Shown here: piece after piece, positions 48,308-59,229 of the stretch
Position numbering within the stretch: position 1 is the stretch's first letter
How the letters are laid out: each line of letters begins with the position of its first letter
Source of the DNA: Spisula solida
Taxonomy: Eukaryota > Mollusca > Bivalvia > Venerida > Mactridae
Length of the DNA stretch: 64,000 nucleotides
Assembly: GCA_947247005.1 (NCBI GenBank)
Contig: OX365945.1
Span: forward strand, 13,956,501-14,020,500
Reading direction: 5' to 3'
Translations under genes and position numbers: made by a program
The notes under the pieces: model-generated
Databases searched by the model: none
What the model was told of the DNA's origin: nothing
The model's input: only the letters and a program-made list of their open reading frames with translations

Positions 48308-49119
48308 GTGTCGCCTGGCGACATGCACATTTGTCATGGAAAACTATCCAGTATTGGGCTTCATATCAGACTCACAAGAGTTCTCTAGTCATCTGAATTA
48401 AAAATGACAGTTATGCTCTGGACAAAATAATGTCCTGATAAAATCAATCAAAAGAGAATCATTCAAAAACTACACTAGGTAGAGTTAAGATTCATGCGCA
48501 CTGCATTTCATGTCACAGCAAGAAACATGTATACCAATTTAGGAGTCATTCATACTTATGGTGACAAAGGTATGTCCCGGACAGAAATGCTTATAAAACC
48601 AATCAAAGGGAAATTAATTGAAAAAAATGGCACCAGGTAGAGTTATGGTTCTTGCGTACTGCGCTAGGACTTTTTGTAAAAAACATGAATACCAAGTTTC
48701 AAGTCATTCAAACTTATAGTCACAAACTTATGCTCCGGGCTAGAAATGCTCTAATAAAATCAAAGGGAAATAATTAAAAAACGATGCAAGATAGAGTTAT
48801 GGTTTTTGCGCACTGCACTTTGGTTTATTGCAAGAAATATCCATACCAAATTTTAAGTCATTGAAATTAAGGTGACAAAAGTTATGCTCCGGACAAGAAA
48901 TGCTCTCATAAAATCAAAGGGAAATAATTCAAAACGATGCAAGGTAGAGTTATGGTTCTTGTGCACTGCACTTCGGCTCATTGCAAGAAACGTGCATACC
49001 AAATCTTGAGTCATTTGAACTTAAGGTGACAAAGTTATGCCCCGGACAAGCAAATTCGGACGCCACCGCCGCCGCCAAAAGTGATCCCTATATGTCGCCT
49101 GAAAAGGCGACACAAAAAT
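48308..49119. repeat. Dispersed 'gtgtcgcc' repeat, copy 1
   Basis: Starts gtgtcgcctggcgacatgcacatttgtcatgg and ends gccgccgcc...tatatgtcgcctgaaaaggcgacacaaaaa, where the last part can form a hairpin. The interior consists of degenerate units of about 158 bp (gacaaagttatgctccggac...cgcactgcacttcgg). The second copy is at 49974-51090. Confidence 0.85.
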
Positions 49120-49360
49120 TGACCAATAAAATATACGACGTATTCTAACACTGCGTATTTTCCTCTATGTAAACGTATAGCGTCGTCCCGTTGTGTAACA
49201 AACGGTATATCACGGCTTAAAGCCGTATTACTTTTGGCTGTTGAATTACCTCCCACGATAATTTTGCAATTTTTATCAATGAAATCACGTGACGTAAACA
49301 CATCGTAGTAAATTCACTACTACTTCCGGTGCGTTTCTTTAGCGACGTCTGCAAAGCAAA

Positions 49361-49817
49361 ATGAATACACAGCACTCTTATATGCCTCCTATTGGAGCTA
49401 CAGCTCCATTAGAGCCGAAAATGGTGATTGGCGAGTGGTAAACAACTTTTTGATGGCCATGTGACGAAACGTGTTTTACAGTGTCTTCAAACTGGGAAGA
49501 CAACTTCAAAATTTACTTTTGAAGTAACGGCGAAACCAACGAGCACGTACAGTGACAGGAATGACTTTTTGCAGGAGGTCACTGGGATCAGTCAAGCTGA
49601 ACTGACCATGGATTTTGATGACAATACATTTGATGATGACTTTCTATCCGGTTTATTGTCTTATTCACCAGCTCCCCTCCAGGATATCAACTTAAATTCG
49701 CCGAAACTAAAAAGGTTTAAATCTGCCACCGACTCTGAAATTGATCACTTGAAGGCACAGAACACGGAGGTGACCACTGATAGACAAACTAAATGGCCAG
49801 TTAATCTCATGGAAGGT
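49361..49817 (+). pseudogene. Unrecognised coding exon, likely transposon-derived
   Basis: Coding-like text starts at ATG 49361 (MNTQHSYMPPIGATAPLEPK), shifts frame near 49430, and continues KQLFDGHVTKRVLQC ... FDDNTFDDDFLSGLLSY ... LKRFKSATDSEIDHLK to a donor-like ATGGAAG|GTAAAC at 49817. The acidic patch and exon-like ending suggest a 5' exon. It lies 1.3 kb upstream of the SWIM/Ulp1 element on the same strand, separated by a dispersed repeat. It could be that gene's first exon, but it lies outside the visible terminal repeats at 51110, so the link is uncertain. Confidence 0.4.
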
Positions 49818-49973
49818 AAACATAAAGCTTTAAATAAAGCATGTTCATTTTTAATACTGATTTTATTCTCCCTTTAAATACAAAAGAAATATATAAATAA
49901 TCTACCAATGCAATATAGAGCAAAGATCAACATAAACAGACTGAGCTTGTTACGGAGTCGCAAGTGTCGCCTG

Positions 49974-51090
49974 ACGAAATGCAAATTTGTCATGGAAAAC
50001 TATCCAGTATTGGGCTACATATCAGACTCACAAGAGCTCTCTAGTCATCTGAACTAAAAACGACAAAGCGATGCTCTGGACAAAAAAATGTCCTGATAAA
50101 ATCAATCTGAAGGGAATCATTCAAACACTACACAAGCTAGAGTTATGATTCTTGCGCACTGCACTTCATGTCACAGCAAAGAAACATGCATTCCTATTTA
50201 ATAATTATGGTGACAAAGTTATGCCACGGACAAGTAATGCTTATAAAATCAATCAAATGGAAAAAATTGAAAAATGGCACAAGGTAGAGTTACGGTTCTT
50301 GTGTACTGCACTTGGACTTTTGGTAAGAAACATGCATACCAAGTTTCAAGTCATTCAACCTCATAGTGACAAAGTTATCCTCCGGACAAGAAATGCTCAA
50401 ATTAAATCAATCTAAGGGAAATAATTAAAAAAACGATGCCCGGCACAGTTATGGTTTTTGCGCACTGCATTTCTGCTTATTGCAAGAAACATACAGACAA
50501 AATCTTGAGTCATTTGAACTTAAGGTGACCAAGTTATGCTCCGGACAAGAAATGCTCTAATAAAATCAATCAAAGGGAAATAATTCAAAAACTATGACAG
50601 GTATAGAGTTATGGTTCTTGCGCACTGCACTTCGGCTTATTGCAGGAAACATGCATACCAAATCTAGAGTCATTTGAATGTAAGGTGACAAAGTTATGCT
50701 CTGGACAAGAAATGCTCTAATAAAATCAATCAAAGGGAAATAATTCAAAAACTATGACAGGTAGAGTTATGGTTCTTGCGCACTGCACTTCGGCTTATTG
50801 CAGGAAACATGCATACCAAATCTAGAGTCATTTGAATGTAAGGTGACAAAGTTATGCTCTGGACAAGAAATGCTCTAATAAAATCAATCAAAGGGAAATA
50901 ATTCAAAAACTATGACAGGTAGAGTTATGGTTCTTGCGCACTGCACTCCGGCTTATTGCAAGAAACATGCATACCAATTCTTGAGTCATTTGAACTTAAG
51001 GTGACAAAGTTATGCTCCGGACAAGCAATTTGTAACGCCGCCGCCGCCAAAGTAACACCTATATGTCGCCTTTTCAGGCGACACAAAAAA
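49974..51090. repeat. Dispersed 'gtgtcgcc' repeat, copy 2
   Basis: Same ends as 48308-49119 (gtgtcgcctgacgaaatgc ... tatgtcgccttttcaggcgacac). The unit from 50687 to 50845 to 51003 repeats with an exact 158-bp period and is nearly identical over about two and a half copies, indicating recent internal amplification. Confidence 0.88.
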
Positions 51091-51199
51091 ACTAAAAATA
51101 GAACAAAATTTACTAAAACCCGGAACGGAATAGAATAGTTCTAAAATGGAACAATATTTGCTAAGTAACAAGGCATTCAATTCAGAAGGGAAGTTTATT

Positions 51200-51595
51200 T
51201 TCCGTTTGACAACCCCGATTCTGAAACAAAGAAAGCTAAATGGGACCCCCAGTTCAACAAATATGTTGAAAAGTATATTGAACCTAAATTAGAATATGAA
51301 AATGAACATGCCTCGAACAGTAGAGTACTCGGAGCAAAAGAACATGATTTCATTTTCATCAAGACTGAATGCTTTTACTGTAATGGACACAACTGCAATG
51401 CATGTAGTAAAGCTACATCCCAATGAATTATGTTCGTGTCCTGTAAAAAAAGTCCTGTATCCATCTGCTAGGAGTCAAGTTAGGGCTGAGAATGAATTTA
51501 TCAGCAAATGATCTGCTACCACAAAACGTGACAGTTATCAGAAAACAGGTCCGTCAACCGAAACGTCAAAAGCCTGGTAGAAAACGACCAAGACC
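51200..51595 (+). pseudogene. SWIM zinc-finger fragment of a transposon protein
   Basis: The 51296 frame reads RLNAFTVMDTTAMHVVKLHPNELCSCPVKK. After a one-base slip in the run of seven A at about 51447-51453 the next frame reads SCIHLLGVKLGLRMNLSANDL, then a basic tail (KQVRQPKRQKPGRKRPRPGD) to TAG near 51640. CxC ... CxH (C-S-C-P-V-K-K-S-C-I-H) is the SWIM signature. The upstream text WDPQFNKYVEKYIEPKLEYE lies in another frame. The slip may be a mutation or a sequencing error in the homopolymer. Confidence 0.7.
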
Positions 51596-51649
51596 CGGGG
51601 ATATATCTGGGAACGGGGCCCGAAGACGCAAAACATAGAATTCAATAGC

Positions 51650-51961
51650 TTGGTGCAAGAAGAAGATCCTGAAGTTCTGGAACACTACGACGATGTTCCG
51701 GAACGCCACGACGATGGTCCGGAACACTACGACGATGTTCCGGAACACCATGACGATGTTCCGGAACAATACAACGATGCTCCGGAACACTATTGGGAAC
51801 AGGAACCAGGCATGGAACAGGTGATGGAAACGGATGAAACTGATATAACAAACGAAGACCAAAAAATTCAGCAACTTTCTGATTTATTAAGAGAACTTTC
51901 TGCAGATAAAACAATATTATCACAATTTATAACAAAAAAGACATTTCCTTTCAGAACATAG
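51650..51961 (+). pseudogene. Acidic linker with 21-bp coding repeat
   Basis: Plus-strand frame in which a 21-bp unit encodes PEHYDDV-type heptads (about six copies, 51676-51795). It is followed by EQVMETDETDITNEDQ, a leucine-rich QQLSDLLRELSADKTIL stretch and a stop at 51959. It lies between the SWIM and protease modules of the same element and is probably a disordered linker. The opposite strand is also open because of the repeat and is not considered coding. Confidence 0.55.
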
Positions 51962-52067
51962 CAACTTCAACACCAAACAGCTTAAAGAAGGACATCAGGT
52001 ACAGCTTAAACGTGTTGGTTCCTCCTGACAATGAACAACTTAGTCATGATTTAAATACTTCCGAAAC

Positions 52068-53373
52068 AAGAGGGCCATTGGCCCTATAGTGCTCACCTGA
52101 TGACTAGCAGTTTAGGCAGAATCAGTGACCTGGTGACCTAGTTTTTGACCCCAGATGACCCAGTTGCAAACTGGACCTATATTTCATAAAGCTACACATT
52201 GTGGCCAAGTGTCATTAATATCACATTAAAATGTGATCTCTAGAGTGTAAACAAGGTTATTCTTTGATGTGACCATGGCCAAGTGTCATTAATATCACAT
52301 TAAAATGTGATCTCTAGAGTGTAAACAAGGTTATTCTTTGATGTGACCACAGATGACCCATTTACAAACTTAACCTCAATTTTATACAGACAAACATTGT
52401 GACCAAGTTTCATATAGATTAGGTAAAGCAGGTGACCTCTAGAATGTTAACAAGGTTTTTTTCAATGTGAACTTGTGACCTAGTTTTTGACCCCCAGAAG
52501 ACCCAGTTGAGAACTTGACCTAGATTTCATAAAAACCATGTTTCATTCTGATTACATAAAAAATATGACCTCTATAGTGTTAACAAGGTTTTTCTTTCAT
52601 ATGACATTGTGACCTAGTTTTTGACCGCAGATGACTTAGTTACGAAATTGACCTAGATTTCATAGCGACAAACATTGTGACCAAGTTTCATATAGATTAG
52701 GTAAAAAAATGTGACCTCTAGAGTTTAACAAGGTTTTTCTTTGATGTGACCTGGTGACCTAGTTTTTGACCCCAGATGACCCAATTACGAACTTGACCTA
52801 GATTTCATAGAGACATAAATTTTGACCAAGATTCATTAAGATTATGTCAAAAATGTGACCTCTAGAGTGTTAACAAAGTTTTTCTTGATGTGACCTAGTT
52901 TTTGACCCCAGATGATCAAATTACGAACTTGACCTAGATTTCATAGAGACATACATTGTGACCAAGTTTCATTAAGATTATGTCAAAATTGTGACCTCTC
53001 GAGTGTTAACAAAGTTTTTTTTAGGTGACCTAGTTTTTTTACCCCAGACGACCCAATAAGAACTTGACCTAGATTTAATAGAGACATACATTGTGACCAA
53101 GTTTCATTAAGATTATTTGATAAATGTGACCTCAAGTGTTAACAAGGTTTTTCTTTGATGTGACCTGGTGACCAAGTTTTTGACCTCAGATGACCCAATT
53201 ATAAACTTGACCTAGATTTCATAGAGACAAACATTGTGACTAAGTTTCATGAAGATTAAATAAAAACTGTGACCTCTAGCGTGTTAACAGTCAAATTGTT
53301 GACGGCGCACGACGGACAAAAGGGTGATCACAATAGCTCACCTTGAGCACTTTGTGCTCAGGTGAGCTAAAAA
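52068..53373. repeat. Dispersed 'gtgacctagtttttgacc' repeat
   Basis: Starts agagggccattggccctatagtgctcacctg and ends gacggcgcacgacggac...tagctcaccttgagcac...caggtgagctaaaa, so the ctcacctg/caggtgag tips are inverted. It contains about eight units of roughly 135 bp (gtgacctagtttttgaccccagatgaccca...catagagacaaacattgtgaccaag). Near 52200 a 67-bp block is duplicated in tandem with almost no change. It interrupts the SWIM/Ulp1 element's gene. Confidence 0.88.
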
Positions 53374-54052
53374 GCATTCGCACATCAAAGCAATGGTTAA
53401 ACGATATTATTACTGACAGTGCGATGAATTTGTTGCACCATCAATTTCCAGACATGGCTGGCCTCCAATCCTGTCATCTCGCCCACTTGATGGACTACGA
53501 CAGACTCGAACATTGTTTTATACAAATAATTAACCGTACACCTAGTGACGGGGGTCTCATTGGCTTACGTCAGTAATATCAACTGTATGGAGAATCATGT
53601 AACCATATATGATTCAGCGTACAGCGACCTCCCAAACCAAGAAGAAATGTTAGTGGCCAGTCTCGTTGCAACGAAGGCCGACAAACTTACTGTTAAGTAT
53701 TCAAACGTTGCAATACAAACCAATAATTATGACTGTGGTGTGTATGCCATAGCTTAGCATTTGGAAAGACCCAGCGACTCAAATGTATATCCCAAGAGTT
53801 ATGCGAGAACATATGCTACGTTGTCTGGAAAACAAACAAATGAAACTGTTTCCTATAAGCATTAGTAAACGAAAAAGAAAGCAAATTAAAAAATCATTGT
53901 ACGTGCCACTGTTTTGCATATGTCATATGCCGGACACTAAGACAGAATATGTTTTTTGTGATAAGTGTGGAAACGAATTCCATCCGGAATGTGTAAATTT
54001 AAATACCAAAATCACAGACTCCTTGGAGTTCATTTGCCCAAATTGCGAATAA
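53374..54052 (+). pseudogene. Ulp1/C48-type protease plus PHD finger, broken
   Basis: KSIRTSKQWLNDIITDSAMN and LLHHQFPDMAGLQ open a Ulp1-like cysteine protease domain. The catalytic His-Trp pair (cattgg near 53553) is now out of frame. Asp follows in NHVTIYDSAYSDL, and Cys in QTNNYDCGVYAIA. A premature TAG follows at 53756, then in a new frame YIPRVMREHMLRCLENKQMKLFP and a C-terminal C4HC3 PHD finger: CIC, CDKC, HPEC and CPNC. An AATAAA lies just downstream at about 54063. At least two frame breaks make it nonfunctional. Role in the family: protease-like and chromatin-reader modules of a transposon protein. Confidence 0.8.
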
Positions 54053-54710
54053 TGTGTGATACAATAAAAGTTAAAAAATGTTACATATTTTGTATTTTAT
54101 TCAATAATGTGTTCCATTCCATTCAATGTTCGGTTCCATTCTGTTCTGTTCCGTGTTCCATATTTCTTTCTGTTTCGTTCCATATTTCTTTCTGTTCCAT
54201 GTTCCATTCCATATTCTGTTCCGTTCCGGGTTTTAGTAACGACCACAGACTGAGGCTACCCGTAAAGTAGTTTTCACCGTATCGACATTATAGGTTAAAA
54301 TCCGCATTTTGGAATTCAGGATTTTTTTATGGGTGGTGGTGGGGGAATTATTGCTGTTGAAATGCCTACAGTCTTCGTGATTAATTCCTACGCATATGAA
54401 CTCTAAACCGTGATGTACACTTCACCGGTATATCACGCAAAACTGCGATCTATCTCCCAATTCTACAAGGCGCCAAAAACAAAGACTTCAGCAAGCAAGA
54501 AAAAATGCCAGTTTCATGATATAACGGATAAACATAATTTAAATATCAGGACAGTAAATATCAGAATATGCAACCTTTAAATTTCATTTAATAATTGAAT
54601 AGTCATTTTCTGCAGTTCATCGGTGTATGAACTGTCGGGAAAATCACGCCGTAGGCGTTTATGCAAAAATTAAGTTGTAAAAAGTTGTAATTATGATATA
54701 ATACATGTAG

Positions 54711-55000
54711 AAAACAAGACTGCGTTCAATAAACGCTTATGTCCCCTGTGGAAGCCTAGTCCATAAATAAGTCTAAGTCCAAAATTAGGTCAAGGTGAAG
54801 GTCAAAATGGGGTTAGGTGATACTGGCATGTGGAGAGTGTTCATACACAACATCCATGCAAGTATGAAAGCTTTGTAGCAAGCCATATTAATGCTAGAAG
54901 AAACGGTCAATTTGGGTTAACCAGGACGGACGAACGGACGGACGGACGGACAGGTGAATCACTATATGCCTCCCGATCTATCGATACGGGGGCATAAAAA
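54711..55000 (+). repeat. Dispersed repeat D, copy 1
   Basis: aaaacaagactgcgttcaataaacgcttatg ... ggtcaaggtgaaggtcaaaatgggg ... caatttgggttaaccaggacggacgaacggacgg ... ccgatctatcgatacgggggcataaaa. Same family at 55625-55899, 58735-58970 (inverted) and a fragment at 4318. Confidence 0.9.
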
Positions 55001-55268
55001 TGGCGCCAAAATGAAGACGCGTCCTTTGCGAACACAGACGACGACATAGTATTGCTACACAATTGTATAATTATTATTTGCATTGTCAATACTACACTAA
55101 CCACTATTGCTATACAATTGTATAATGTTCATTGTCACTATCACACTATAGATAAACCACAATCAATCGGGCGTAACTGTACCTTTAGTAATGAAATAAT
55201 CCAGGTAAAAGGGGTGTATTTTTAACAATCAGAATAGACACACATATTCGAAAGTGCGACTTACATCT

Positions 55269-55352
55269 TCCTCATTGGCGCAGTTGGGTAAACTACTGCT
55301 TACAAATGTAAATGAATATTTTTGCTTAGGTTCGAATCCCACCCACCTAGAC
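55269..55352 (+). tRNA. tRNA-like sequence, probably pseudogene or SINE head
   Basis: A box cattggcgcagttgggtaa and B box ttaggttcgaatccca lie about 50 bp apart, with an over-long middle. Acceptor pairing is poor, so I do not propose a functional tRNA or an anticodon. Confidence 0.3.
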
Positions 55353-55624
55353 TATTTTTTTTAATTTTGATAAATAAAAATTGTGCGTGCATATGTCTTA
55401 TATCCATAACTAACATATATAGATTTCCTTTGTATTTTGATACACTGAAAACATTCCATTGAAATTAATGATAAAATACTTTGTCATCCGAGTAATGTTA
55501 AAATGTATCCAGGGCGGACGGAAATTAATATGATTGAAACAAACAAAATGTTTACTAAACATAAAAAATAATTTTATCATTTACGAAGTAATGAAAAAAC
55601 ATTTATTACTGTATTATATTTTTA

Positions 55625-55899
55625 AACAAGACTGCGTTCAATAAACGCTTATGCCCCCTGTGGAAAGTCCAAAATTAGGTCAAGGTGAAGGTCAAAATGG
55701 GGTCAGGTGATACAGGTGTGTGGAGAGTGTTCATATACAACATCCATGCAAGTTTGGAAGCTTTGTAGCAAGCCATAATGATGCTAGAAGAAACGGTCAA
55801 TTTGGGTTAACCAGGACGGACGGACGGACGAACGGACGGACGGACGAACAGGTGAATCACTATATGCCTCCCGATCTATCGATACGGGGGCATAAAAAT
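55625..55899 (+). repeat. Dispersed repeat D, copy 2
   Basis: Nearly identical in order to copy 1, lacking about 25 bp after cccctgtgg. The short open frames across it are artefacts of the GACGGACGG tract. Confidence 0.9.
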
Positions 55900-55904
55900 G
55901 TATA

Positions 55905-55997
55905 GCAGCGGATTCGAACCCACGACCCATATAATAAAACATGTAAAGTTTTTTATGTATAGACCATGTTAACCACTAGGCCACTGTGTCAACTTGA
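55905..55997 (-). tRNA. tRNA-like sequence, probably pseudogene or SINE head
   Basis: On the minus strand, acacagtggcctagtggttaac (A-box-like) and gtcgtgggttcgaatccgctgc (B-box-like) are separated by about 45 bp of AT-rich DNA. The boxes are good but the arm structure is not. Confidence 0.35.
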
Positions 55998-56322
55998 CAG
56001 TTAAGGTGAGTTTTCATATATTTGTCGATAATATATCAGAAAAATAACGGTAAATACCGTTTCAACCTTAGCAAATAAGACTAGTCCAAAGGTCATATTT
56101 CGAAGGTCGTTGTACATCTATAACCACTACATTCCAATATATGCATGTTATAAATTTTGTGTATGGGCCGGTGTAAACTGTTAACATCGTATTGTCATTT
56201 GTGTAAATGGACGAGGTCACAGAAACATTTAACGCAAAATTGCAGTATGAGCGCTATACGAATTGTTCAAGTAGAAGAGGATAATTACATTTAAGATGTT
56301 GTAATTAATTATAATTTATAAT

Positions 56323-56748
56323 AAACAAGTAATTAAGAATTGCAAGCAATACAGAAGTCCCCTACCGGTTTGAGGCCATTTTCAATGCTTCTGTTGCCAT
56401 AGCAACCACAATTTCTGTCAGAATCAAAATAGTTCTAGACGTGCATAATCCCCTTTTTGTCCCCTATCAACATATCAAGTTTCATAAACCTAGCTTGGAA
56501 ACTGTTTGAGTTATGGCAGGATCCAGATTTGGACATATTTCACTCTTTCTGTTGCCATAGCCACCACAATGTTTGTCAGAATCAAAATATTTTTAAACGT
56601 GCATAATGCCCTTATTGTCCCCTATCCACATACCAAGTTTCATAAAACCTAGCTTGGAAACTATTTGAGTTCTGTCAGGGTCCAGATTTTTTGACGGACG
56701 GAGGGCAAACCTATAGTCCCCTCTGATCAAAAGCCGGTAGGGGACTAA
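56323..56748 (+). repeat. Dispersed repeat C, copy 2
   Basis: aaacaagtaattaagaattgcaagc ... gacggacggagggcaaacctatagtcccct ... gccggtaggggacta. The central segment (gttgccatagc-accaca ... ttgagtt) occurs twice. Confidence 0.9.
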
Positions 56749-56780
56749 TAAACATAGGCGTATAAAGGTATTCAACATTA

Positions 56781-56802
56781 GGGGGGGGGGGGGGGGGGGG
56801 GG
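56781..56802 (+). repeat. Poly-G run of 22
   Basis: Uninterrupted G22, then cagggggc. This is a simple sequence prone to assembly length error. Confidence 0.95.
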
Positions 56803-57224
56803 CAGGGGGCAAACATTTGGAAGAGGGTGAGCAAAAACTTTTTTGCGTTACTTCAGTAGGGTACTTTTTTATTTGTATGTGTTTTTTGCCTTGTTTTTGA
56901 CAGTGATTACTTACAGATATCGTCGAAGCGATGAATACACATTACGTATGTAAAATTTATGTGACAAGTGCCATATTAATTGAGATATGCGATGTTTGCA
57001 AGAAGTTCGAAACCATCGCCTTTGACATTGAATTCTCGACTTAATTCGTGGTATGGAACAATTCTAAAAACATTGGATATAAACTAAAACTCTACCTTAA
57101 TATATCTGTCGTTTCCGTTTTGGGAACTGTACATTATCTGTGAAGATAGTTTTAAATTGAACGAGGTACAAAAAATACAAACAAAACAGACAGCTTTTTT
57201 CTAATGATAACGACTAAGGCAGAA

Positions 57225-57660
57225 TAAACAAGTAATTAAGAATTGCAAGCAATACAGAAGTCCCCTACCGGTTTGAAGCCATTTTCAATGTTTCTGTTGC
57301 CATAGCAATCACAATTTCTGTCAGAATCAAAAAATTTTTAGACGTGCGTAATCCCATTATTGCCCCCATCCACAAATCAAGTTTCATAAACATAGCATAG
57401 AAACTGTTTGAGTTATGGCAGGATCCAGATTTGGGCATATTTTCACTCTTTCTGTCGCTATAGCAACCACAATGTTTGTCAGAATCAAAATATTTTTAGA
57501 CGTGCATAACCCCCTTATTGCCCCCTAACCACATACCAAGTTTCATAAACCTAACTTGGAAACTGTTAAGGGTTATGTCAGGATCCAGATTTTTTTGACG
57601 GACGGACTGACGGAGGGCAAACCTATAGTCCTCTCCGGTCAAAAACCGGTAAAGGACAAA
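57225..57660 (+). repeat. Dispersed repeat C, copy 3
   Basis: Same ends and doubled centre as copy 2. The final part reads gacggacggactgacggagggcaaacc...accggtaaagg. Confidence 0.9.
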
Positions 57661-57744
57661 AAACAATGCTAACGCTGAGGCGGATTTAAACTACTTCAAG
57701 CTAACGACTTAGACAGCAATTCACATTATCTGACAGGGACTTTG

Positions 57745-58440
57745 AACACAGGTTTGTCGAGCCCGCTTGCGTTGAGCGAGACTTAGTTGCCGTTTTTTGA
57801 TGTATGTGCGTGCGCAAATGCGTCCGATTTTGTCCGGACGATATCTTTGGCATGCTTTGACCAATCTTGCTAATGTCAACCTCCACGAGGAGTGTCATGC
57901 GAAAACTCCATGACCCTACCTAAAAGATCAAGGTCATGATTTGACATCTTGCTTATATTTGGCGTCAATGTCAACCTCCACAAGAAGGAGTTTCATGCGC
58001 GAACTCCATTTCCCTACCCTAAAGATCAAGGTCACTGTCAGAGGTAAAATTGAAGTTTGTTCTGACCATAACTTTGTCATGCATTGACCGGTATCGTTTA
58101 TATTTGGTGACAGTGTTAACTTCAATAAGAAGGGGGTGTGATTCACAACTCCCCCTTCCAGTCTTTAAGGTCGGAGTTTGGGAGGGGGTCAAAGATCAAA
58201 CTAAAGTTTGTCTTGGCAATAACTTTCAAATCTATTGACCACCCTTGCATACTTTTGGCATGAATGTTATACTCAATGAGAAGAGGCGTCATGCTTTAAC
58301 TCAATGTTTCTAAAAGGGAGCGTCATACGTAAATCCAATGGTACACTCGCAAGGGTCAAGGTGACATGGTGTCAAGATATCATGCTGTATTTTGGAAACG
58401 ACATTGCATTTTGCATCGAGAAAACCCTTTTTAATGAAGT
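57745..58440. repeat. Dispersed repeat with degenerate tandem units
   Basis: Phrases gtcaacctccacgagga-gtgtcatgcgaaaactcc, aagatcaaggtca and accataactttgtcatgcattgacc recur about every 100-140 bp, like other bivalve repeats with an internal tandem core. Confidence 0.65.
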
Positions 58441-58734
58441 TTAAATTCTTCAATGATTCAACAAATTATTCAAGGTAAGTTTTTTAAAATGTGTAATTAT
58501 TCTATCAAATTTAATCTGCGTTCACTCTTGGTGTAGCTGGAATTGTGATTCAAACAGTAGAAGTCATTAATAAACATGAACTTTCTTAATGCAACAGACA
58601 TAGCTGCCAAAAGGCGTAGCCAGGCCTGAATTGATATTACGCACATACGTCTTGAATTGAAGGTTGTGGTTGGGGTCCTCATGATTGTGGAAATGACATT
58701 TTACCATATTTATATTTTTACTTTGGGTACGCCT

Positions 58735-58970
58735 CTTTTTATGCCCCCGTATCGATAGATCGGGAGGCATATAGTGATTCACCTGTCCGTCCGCCCGTTC
58801 TGGTTAACCCAAATTGACCGTTTCTTCTAGCATCATTATGGCTTGCTACAAAGCTTCCAAACTTGCATGATGTTGTATATGAACACTCTCCACACACCTG
58901 TATCACCTGATCCCATTTTGACCTTTACCTTGACCTAATTTTGGACTTAGACTTATTTATGGACAAGGCT
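58735..58970 (-). repeat. Dispersed repeat D, copy 3 (inverted)
   Basis: Reverse orientation of the family at 54711: tttttatgcccccgtatcgatagatcgggaggcatatagtgattcacc ... gacctttaccttgacctaattttggac. Confidence 0.9.
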
Positions 58971-59022
58971 TCCAAATCAAACATCGTCGAAATCATGTTA
59001 TAACTTTTATCAAGGTACACCA

Positions 59023-59226
59023 TTGCCATCGGCATCAACGCGTTTAAATTCACCTTGTTTTGTGTCTACAAAATCGCAGTTGCCCTGGAAGTTCAACGTG
59101 TATTCGCCTGGAAGTCAGTGGATGCATATCGACGCGGATCAAAATGACTTATCTCAGGAAGAATACGACCAATATTGCACATTCAAAGCAAATTTAGAAA
59201 AATCTGGTGGACAAAAAGGTGGATAA
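59023..59226 (+). CDS. Short protein-like frame, unrecognised
   Basis: 67 codons: MPSASTRLNSPCF ... LPWKFNVYSPGSQWMHIDADQNDLSQEEYDQYCTFKANLEKSGGQKGG, then TAA. The composition (Trp, acidic mid-part, lysine/glycine end) is more protein-like than neighbouring frames. It could be the 3' end of a transposon gene or a stray exon. No family is recognised. Confidence 0.25.
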   Translation: MPSASTRLNSPCFVSTKSQLPWKFNVYSPGSQWMHIDADQNDLSQEEYDQYCTFKANLEKSGGQKGG

Positions 59227-59229
59227 TAC

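Larger units (their letters stand above)
51110..54239 (+). mobile_element. DNA transposon remnant with SWIM, Ulp1-like and PHD modules
   Basis: The left end TTACTAAAACCCGGAACGGA (51110) is mirrored at the right end by ccgttccgggttttagtaa (to 54239), a TIR of about 27 bp with one mismatch (tag/cag) near its inner end. Inside, all on the plus strand, lie the SWIM, acidic-linker and protease/PHD parts listed separately. A dispersed repeat of about 1.3 kb (52068-53373) is inserted between linker and protease. No target-site duplication is obvious. SWIM plus Ulp1 protease content is known from Zisupton/KDZ-type and some Mutator-like elements; the transposase core itself is missing here. Confidence 0.65.

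Noticed and set aside
51566..51923. Minus-strand frames rich in VVFRNIV / VPEHRR repeats
   Set aside because: Antisense of the 21-bp coding repeat in the transposon linker; the plus-strand frame is collinear with the SWIM and protease modules.
54907..55905. Short frames across the GACGGACGG tracts
   Set aside because: Low-complexity reading of dispersed repeat D on either strand.
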